Translations under genes and position numbers: made by a program
Shown here: positions 57,417 through 64,000 of the stretch, piece after piece
Layout of the letters: every line of letters starts with the position of its first letter
Position numbering within the stretch: the first letter of the stretch is position 1
Notes under the pieces: generated by a model
What the model saw: only the letters and a program-made list of their open reading frames with translations
The model's database searches: none
What the model was told of the DNA's origin: nothing
NCBI RefSeq assembly: GCF_000004075.3
Contig: NC_026655.2
Location: 25,219,489-25,283,488, forward strand
Length of the DNA: 64,000 nt
Direction: 5' to 3'
Origin: Cucumis sativus
Lineage: Eukaryota; Streptophyta; Magnoliopsida; Cucurbitales; Cucurbitaceae

Positions 57417-58682
57417 GAGGTGAAAGCCTTTGATCCATTCCCTTTGTCTTTCTATTTTCAAATTAAAATTAAATCAATTTCGTTCCTTCTTTCTTTCTTT
57501 CTTTTCTTTTATTTTTATGTCATTTTGTTTTGGTTTCTTATATTTTATAAATAACAAAATTAAAGGGTTGGAACTATGTACATTTGATTAGACAAAATTC
57601 ATCCCACTTAAGTTTTGTAAAATATTTTGTCATTTTTTTCAAAATTAAATACACATGCGTCCATAATAATTGGTATTATTTAAAATTACTATGCTGCCAC
57701 GTCATTACTGAAATACTAGTACTAAAAAATACCTAGAGTAGTTGAAGAATCAAACACCTTACTTTAAAGCTATTACTGTAAGCATTGTGTCGATCGAAAT
57801 ATACTAAATTTCATATCTAATAGTTCATATTAAATTCATTAATACCATGTAGGAATAAAGATTATTTTAATATAGAAGTGTCATGTGACCTCTATCGAGT
57901 GTATCCTAAAACATTATCATATATATTTGAAAGTTAAAAGATTATCATATTAAATACACTCGTCAATAAGAAAGTATACCGACCCAACTTGACCGAACCC
58001 ATGAACACTCTCGAAACTCAAACTTTGTTTGGGTCAACAATTAGAAGATTCAAATTTCGAACTTTGTTTGCTTACATTCAACCATGTAAACTTTAACAAA
58101 AAAATAAAGAAAGAAAGAAAAAGAAAGAATGATTGGTTTATATTTAGAAACAAACAATAAATTCCAAAATTCCAAAATATCTTTAGCCAATAAATATGAA
58201 GTAAAAGAAAACAAGTTTTCTTATTTGTCAAAAAAAGGAAAAGAAAGAAAGAAAAATACAAAAACGGCATCGTTTTAGATGAGATGTAGTGAAATGAAGC
58301 AGAAGATTATAAGGTAGTGGGGAACAGACATGCTTATGCGTGGCACTGTGATCGAGGATTCACAATTAACAAAAGTTTATAATTCCCTCTGAAGTCCGGT
58401 CCTTGTGCTGACACACTCCATCGACACTCTCCAGCACTACAATTTTTAAGCTAATTTTGTTCTGTTTTTAACCATAACCATAATCTCGACATCCGTAATC
58501 ACTCTCATAGAGTAACTTTTTAGAAAGTGAAAGGAGCCGTTGCTGTTCTACTAATATCTAACCCATAAAAAGAAGCTTCAAGAAATCCCTCATTCCCATT
58601 TTTCTTCTCTACACAAGCAGCAGCAGTGCAGACGAAGAGCCAAACGAAAGGGTTTGGCTTTCAAGTGCTAAAGAGAAGGAGA

Positions 58683-61641
58683 ATGGGGAAAAGGGTTGGA
58701 TTCAATCTCATTTTTCTTGGGATTTCACTGTTCTTGATACTTTTGGGTTTGTTCCTCTCTGTTTCTTCTTCTAGTTCTTCAATCTTTTCCTCTTGTTTTC
58801 TAGCTCTAAGTTTGGATTTGGGGTTACATTTTGGTTTATTTGAAGTGGGTTTGTTTGGTTATACTTTGTTGGATCTTCCATTTCATTTGCATTGTCAGTA
58901 ATTTGTAGTGACAGCCTTTCTTGTGACTTTGTTGCCAAATTTATTGATAGAAGTTCACTGTGTATCTCTTCTAACTTGGCATTTTCTTTTGTGAACTTTG
59001 AATGTATATTGTGTTAGAACTTGTTGAATATTACTTACTGTTAGGATCAATGAGCAGTCAGTTTGGAGACCTTTTAGGAATTTCCATTTAACAATGTAAG
59101 GCTTCAGCTTATAACGTGTGTTTACTTGCAATGTCTTCCCAGTGTTAGTAAAAGGGTATTACATAAATGATAAGTTTTCTCTAACCAATCTGAACTAAAC
59201 TAATTCTTATTCTACCTATTTGGTAAGATATTTGTGTGCTAGGACTGATAGAAATCATGAAATAGAGAGTAGATTGGAGCTCAATGTAAGTGCATTGCAA
59301 AGCAACTTGCGTTTAGGCTTTATTGTTTTAGGAGGAACGAAGTACATAAAGAATGAACCCTTCTGGTAGACAGCTGTTTATTTGGTGATCGAATGTGGTG
59401 TTTTTGGTTTTCGTATCCACCATTGTTCTTATTTTCATACTTGAAATAATGTTGCACGTTTATTGAATTTGGTTGCAGGCCATTGCCAAGGAAGTAATGT
59501 TGGAGTTTGCTATGGAAGGAATGCAGATGACCTCCCAACACCTAATAAAGTCGCTCAGCTAGTCAAACTTCATAACATCAAATATATTCGGATTTATGAT
59601 TCAAATATTCAGGTTCTCAAGGCCTTTGCCAACACTGGTGTTGAACTTATGATTGGGGTTCCAAATTCCGACTTGCTGCCATTTGCTCAGTTCCAGTCTA
59701 ATGTAGACACTTGGCTTAAGAATAGCATACTTCCTTATTACCCAGCTACGAAAATAACGTACATTACGGTTGGTGCTGAGGTCACTGAGAGCCCCAACAA
59801 TGTGTCTGCGTTGGTGGTGCCTGCCATGAATAATGTACTCACTGGCCTCAAAAAGGCTGGTTTGCACAAGAAGATAAAAGTTTCTAGCACTCATTCTCTT
59901 GGAGTTCTGTCTCGGTCATTTCCTCCCTCAGTTGGGGCTTTTAGTAGTAACTATGCATCTTTCCTGAAACCATTGTTGGAGTTTCTTGCTGAGAACCAGT
60001 CTCCCTTTATGATCAATATTTATCCTTATTATGCATATCGAGAATCCCCAAACAATGTGTCATTGGATTATGCTCTTTTCGAGTCATCGAATGAAGTTAT
60101 TGACCCAAACACTGGTCTGCTTTACACGAATATGTTTGATGCTCAGATCGATGCTCTTTATTTTGCTTTGATGGCCCTAAATTTCAGAACAATTAGAGTG
60201 ATGGTAACAGAAACAGGTTGGCCATCTAAAGGTTCACCAAAGGAGACATCTGCTACTCCCGACAACGCTCAAACTTACAACACAAATCTTATTCGCCATG
60301 TAATCAATAACACGGGGACACCTGCAAGGCCTGGAGAGGAACTAGATGTATATATCTTCTCTTTGTTCAACGAAAACAGGAAGCCGGGGTTAGATTCCGA
60401 AAGAAACTGGGGATTATTTTATCCCGACCAGACCAGCGTCTACAACTTGGATTTTACAGGAAAGAGTGTGGTAGACATGACTGCACAGGCAAATAGCACT
60501 GCTTCCAATGGAACTGCTTGGTGCATAGCTTCAACCAAGGCGTCCGACATGGACTTGCAAAATGCCTTGGATTGGGCTTGTGGTTCAGGGAACGTCGATT
60601 GCACACCCATTCAGCCAAGCCAGCCTTGTTTCGAGCCAGATACTCTGGTTTCCCATGCATCTTATGCATTCAATAGCTATTTCCAGCAAAATGGAGCCAC
60701 TGATGTTGCTTGTGGTTTTGGAGGGAATGGAGTTAAGGTTAACCAGGACCCAAGTAAGTTGACTTTCACAAGTCACAACCACATTCCCGTAACACTCTTT
60801 ATATATTTCAGTGTTATATCTGTTTTGAAATTCTTTATATAAGGGTAAAATCTAAAAGACACAGAAACACTTCAGATTGCCTATTGTGTATGCATACGAT
60901 ACATGTTGGACACTTGGGCACACCAACGCTTGTTGGAAACTATCAAATACTTGCTACTGCAACAAATGCGTTAGACATGCATACTTATTGAGTAGACTAA
61001 AAAGACACCTGACTCTCAAAAGACACCTAACAACAACAATAAATTTAAGCTTATAAATATATCAAACATATCATTTCCATGTGATGTCCTATATTGCTAA
61101 CGCATGATGTGTAGTCAAGTCTGATATCCATGTCTCATATTCATATCTATGCTTCTTTAGGGTAACTGAAATTGAAATCTACATTTTGTGCTTAAATCTC
61201 TCTTTTGTGTAAAGAGTTCCAACGACTTTTAGGCAACATATCTGCTTCGGGATTGTATTGTCACAAGGAAAGCAGATATATAATGTTAACATTTTTAGCT
61301 ACTCGGTTTGCTTTGAATAAGTGTTCCTAATCTTGAATTTGTATCTTGACTTTGCAGGCTATGATACTTGCTTGTATGCAACTACAGGGTAAGCTTTTTT
61401 GCTTTTGTAGTGAAACAAACTTGATGAAGTTCATGGATTTTGATTTCTAGTTCCTAATGTGGGTTCTTCGGTTTCCTTTGTTTTGTTTTATGGTCTGTCA
61501 AGCAGGAAGAACAAGACAATTTCTTCGAGTAACACAACAGCAATATCTTCAACTTCGTCATCCTCTTCTTCAAGGATTGAATTTTCTGCTGGTCTACTAG
61601 TTATGTTGATTTTTATATCATGTTTTCTGAAAATTTCATGA
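58683..61641 (+). CDS. GPI-anchored glucan endo-1,3-beta-glucosidase (GH17 with X8 domain)
   Basis: Exons are 58683-58746 (donor inferred), 59479-60753, 61358-61388 and 61506-61641, joining in frame into about 501 residues. The enzyme hydrolyses callose at cell walls or plasmodesmata. Order: signal peptide (MGKRVGFNLIFLGISLFLIL); GH17 domain (about 30-350) with VGVCYGRNADDLP, the acid/base Glu in YITVGAEV (E122), the nucleophile in MVTETGWPSKG (E266) and FSLFNENRKPG; X8/CBM43 domain (about 371-457) from WCIASTKAS to DPSYDTCLYATTG, with Cys in the expected spacing; a Ser/Thr-rich linker; and a hydrophobic tail (AGLLVMLIFISCF) that signals GPI attachment. The sequence closely follows the Arabidopsis At4g26830/At5g55180 type, from memory. 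The first donor is uncertain: phase 1 is required, and G/GTTTGT at 58746/58747 gives the best signal peptide, but later donors in the same frame would add residues. Confidence 0.93.
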
Positions 61642-63331
61642 TGGGGTTAAGCCTGAAAATTCCAGATTTTGCTATAGAAAGACATTGCTGGATCGAGCAT
61701 TTTCCTTGTTTTTGTAATTTATTGGGAGGAGTTGCAAATGTGTATCTGCTCTGTATGATAAGGATGTGTAGCTTTTAAGGACGAAGTCAATGGAATTAGT
61801 TGTTGATGTTTGAAATAGACAAATAATGAGAAAATAATGTAAAAGTAGAGAATCAACACAAAAAATTTACTTGCTTTACGCTCGTTACATGCACTAGGCA
61901 ACATTTTCATTAGAGACCACTTCATTTCATAGAATTGACCAACTCCTAAGATTGTGTGTTCTCTAGACTTTAGAACTATAAACACAAGCATGACAATATG
62001 TAAATAACTTTCTTAAAATTTGAATATTACTCAATGTTTTTATACATATAAAGAAACAAAATAACTAACGATTAGAAAAGAATCCAAAGCAACCAAATCA
62101 AATAGTAAAAATTGGGTCTTTTTATGTAAATTTAATCAAGGTTATTCGATGACCAAACTTTACTATGAGCTTTGTTTTTTAACTTATTCGGGTAAAACAG
62201 GAACTCTATAAGGACAATGTCAGATTCTCTTGGTTTCATTATATATATATGTGTGTGTGTATATATAATGCCTTGAATTTTGGGGTTGTTTTTCTTGGAC
62301 CAATTTTTAAAATAATAATGAGTGGCCCCTCAGTCATTGTCAGACTGCACTAACGTGTTTAATTATTTATACCACCTCTTGTGCACAATTAATGAAGGTT
62401 CAAAAATGATGAGTGTGAGTAAGAGAATAAGAAAGAACACCAGTGAGATAATGAGAAAGAGTGCGAGAGTAAGAAGAAGCATGAGCGCAAGACAATTAGG
62501 AAGGAAGAACTTCATCGGGTGAGAGTAGTATTGCATCGTATTAGTCAAGGGAAGAAGAGTGCAAATATGAAGAAAAGAGGAAAAACCCTAACGTGTGAGA
62601 GCACTTAGTTGAACGTAAATACGAGCTTGGGATAGATAGCAAAATCACAGTGGAAGATCGTATGATTATTATATGCAAAAACTAAAACAAACAACATTAC
62701 TATCATTCCAAATCCTAACAATCATTTTGAAAGTTGTTAAAATATAGAGATTTGCAATCTATTCTAACAACTTTCTCAAGCCAAATTCAAATAATCAAAA
62801 TAATAGAAAATTAGACTACAAGTATAAAACTTTCAAAAGCAATTTCAGTTTCCTGTGAGAATACTTTTTTTAGAAGCACTTTTAAGAATATAAAAACCAA
62901 ACATAACAACTCATACCCCATCATTAGTCACATTGTATCCTAAAGATCATAAAACTACATTTTAAATTTCAAAATATCAACAAAAGAAAAAGAGAGGGAA
63001 TACAGTTTCTGGTATTTCTAATAGTAAGGAAGGATTGGGAACAGTTTGGATTTTATTCGATAACAGAGTTCAGAAGAAGTGTCTCGCAGCGAAACTCGAG
63101 TCAGAAATATCACGTTTTCAAAATCTCCTTCCGTATCCAAATTCCTTCAACGAGAAACATAAGCACTTACTGATCACTAAGCACAGAACAAATATTCACT
63201 TGAGACCAACTTTTTTGAACCTAATCAAATTCTTCAGCCCAATTTTTACCTCTTCATGTGTTAGCAGGCACAATCTGAAAATCTCCAGTGTTAAGAGGAT
63301 GATCACGTTTGTTTCTTGTACAGAAAGCTGC
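61642..63331. other. Intergenic region between convergent GH17 and Derlin genes
   Basis: This holds both 3' untranslated regions and A/T-rich DNA, including an (AT)n-(GT)n-(AT)n microsatellite at 62239-62267. A 66-codon frame at 62322-62522 rich in Ser/Arg has no family features and is not called. Confidence 0.65.
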
Positions 63332-64000
63332 TTAGCCATTAAGCCGGTACGACCTCCCTCTGAAAGCCCCACTTGTACCCCTATCATCAGGCACTGCCGC
63401 ACGTTGCATTGGTGGAGCACCTATCCTCCACCTCGAAACTAACCTCTGTCTGTAGAAATTGTTAAAGAAATGCTGAATAAAGCAAGACAAACAATAGAGA
63501 AAAAACCAAAATGGTGAGCATGATGGAAATGGAAAGACATTTTGGTGAATAAGATGATACCCAAAGTGTAAGCATTTGTTATGAAAATGGAAGATTATGA
63601 GTGAATAAGCAGAGCGACAGAGATATGAAAATTATAGATGCGTAGGCACTAAAATTTTGTTGTTAAAAACCCAAAAGAGGAAGGATACATCCAAAATGGG
63701 GTTCTCAATATGTTCTTTCCACCTGCCAGCGGATGCAACACGGTCAAAAAGTAGTACAAATGCCCCGCTAGGATTCCGAGTAAATCAGGGACAAGGGGTG
63801 AACCGAAAATGACATCCAGTGCTAGCATGGCCCATGGCAGATAAAATGCCTGCATAAAAAGCATTACATTTAAGTTGCCGATATCAGGAACTGAGTAACA
63901 CAATCCTAGGGAAGAAAAACAACAATTTCTCAACTTAAATCAATGCCGTACCTTAAGAGTTACAAGGCCATATATATTGATCTGTGCATTAGGAAATTCT
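63332..64000 (-). CDS. Derlin (ER-associated degradation channel), 3' part of gene
   Basis: Three exons are visible: beyond 64000 to 63952, 63849-63689 and 63449-63332; the 5' end lies outside the window. They encode FPNAQINIYGLVTLK, AFYLPWAMLALDVIFGSPLV, ILAGHLYYFLTVLHPLAGGK, then RTPFWIQRLVSRWRIGAP and the end GAFRGRSYRLNG. The membrane core and the C-terminal F-RGRSYRL motif are those of plant Derlin-1-type proteins. Derlins are rhomboid pseudoproteases of the ER membrane that help extract misfolded proteins for CDC48 and the proteasome. The GHLYYF and HPLAGG segments are strongly conserved. Splices are phase 0 (63952/63849) and phase 2 (63689/63449). Nothing suggests it is broken. It is convergent with the GH17 gene. 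Confidence 0.93.

Larger units (their letters stand above)
53537..58682. other. Intergenic region between divergent OXS3-like and GH17 genes
   Basis: No gene is supported in these 5.1 kb. Visible are a T-rich run with spaced A (53969-54003), an AT microsatellite (54238-54256), a palindromic hairpin (54641-54728), a 445-bp inverted-repeat element (56514-56958), and a cluster of GGCCCA/TGGGCT motifs (57307-57416). The last ~200 bp is the GH17 promoter and leader. Confidence 0.6.

Noticed and set aside
58626..58901. Extended first exon of the GH17 gene running to the in-frame stop
   Set aside because: The 3' part is probably intron: a phase 1 donor is needed to join 59479, and the protein family goes straight from signal peptide to the GH17 domain. 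The exact donor remains uncertain.
62322..62522. Ser/Arg-rich 66-codon frame after the GH17 gene
   Set aside because: Repetitive AGA/GAG composition, no conserved motif, in an intergenic context.
63035..63442. 135-codon plus-strand frame near the right edge
   Set aside because: Opposite-strand shadow of the last Derlin exon and its 3' UTR.
1..64000. CRISPR arrays, operons, prophage or bacterial insertion sequences
   Set aside because: None is expected or seen: genes have spliceosomal introns and no regularly spaced identical repeats were found.

Overview
This window is nuclear DNA from a flowering plant. Genes contain GT-AG introns, the intergenic DNA is very AT-rich, and every recognisable protein is a standard land-plant family member. 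The dispersed repeats (degenerate TATCA/TGATAG hairpin elements, short-TIR elements beginning GGTGTTT, and a relic carrying an initiator-Met-tRNA primer-binding site) remind me of cucurbit genomes such as Cucumis. That placement is inference from memory; no database search was possible.

Layout, left to right. 1-4440: intergenic, with a retroelement relic and a promoter-like island that has no gene. 4759-6375 (+): intronless MATE/DTX transporter. 6376-17905: about 11.5 kb with no supportable gene. 17906-19295 (+): three-exon IQD calmodulin-binding protein. 19296-23749: intergenic, with a decayed RNase H-like retroelement fragment. 23750-25939 (-): five-exon pectinesterase. 25940-31395: intergenic with short inverted-repeat elements. 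31396-40469 (-): eleven-exon VPS15, the regulatory pseudokinase of the class III PI3-kinase complex. 40470-43664: a large inverted repeat and a retroelement relic. 43665-43901 (-): intronless 78-residue protein of unknown role. 45364-52015 (+): eighteen-exon arginyl-tRNA synthetase with a probable organelle presequence. 52955-53536 (-): two-exon OXS3-like protein. 53537-58682: intergenic, with a palindromic hairpin and a 445-bp inverted-repeat element. 58683-61641 (+): GPI-anchored GH17/X8 beta-1,3-glucanase. 63332-64000 (-): 3' part of a Derlin gene that continues past the right edge.

The genes do not form an operon or an obvious cluster. They are independent housekeeping and cell-wall or stress functions: membrane transport, microtubule/calmodulin scaffolding, pectin and callose remodelling, autophagy and vesicle trafficking, translation, stress tolerance and ER-associated degradation. 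Exon boundaries were set by hand from GT-AG sites, reading-frame phase and family knowledge. All joined CDSs are in frame (MATE 538 aa, IQD 410, PME 386, VPS15 1538, ArgRS 645, OXS3-like 156, GH17 about 501). The first GH17 donor is the only ambiguous boundary.

I found no convincing new biological system. The items most worth a second look are the ~970-bp inverted repeat upstream of VPS15, a ~187-bp tandem duplication inside an ArgRS intron, a pectinesterase 3' splice site preceded by 23 adenines instead of pyrimidines, the two in-frame starts of ArgRS, the small 78-aa gene, and several gene-like promoter islands with no gene.
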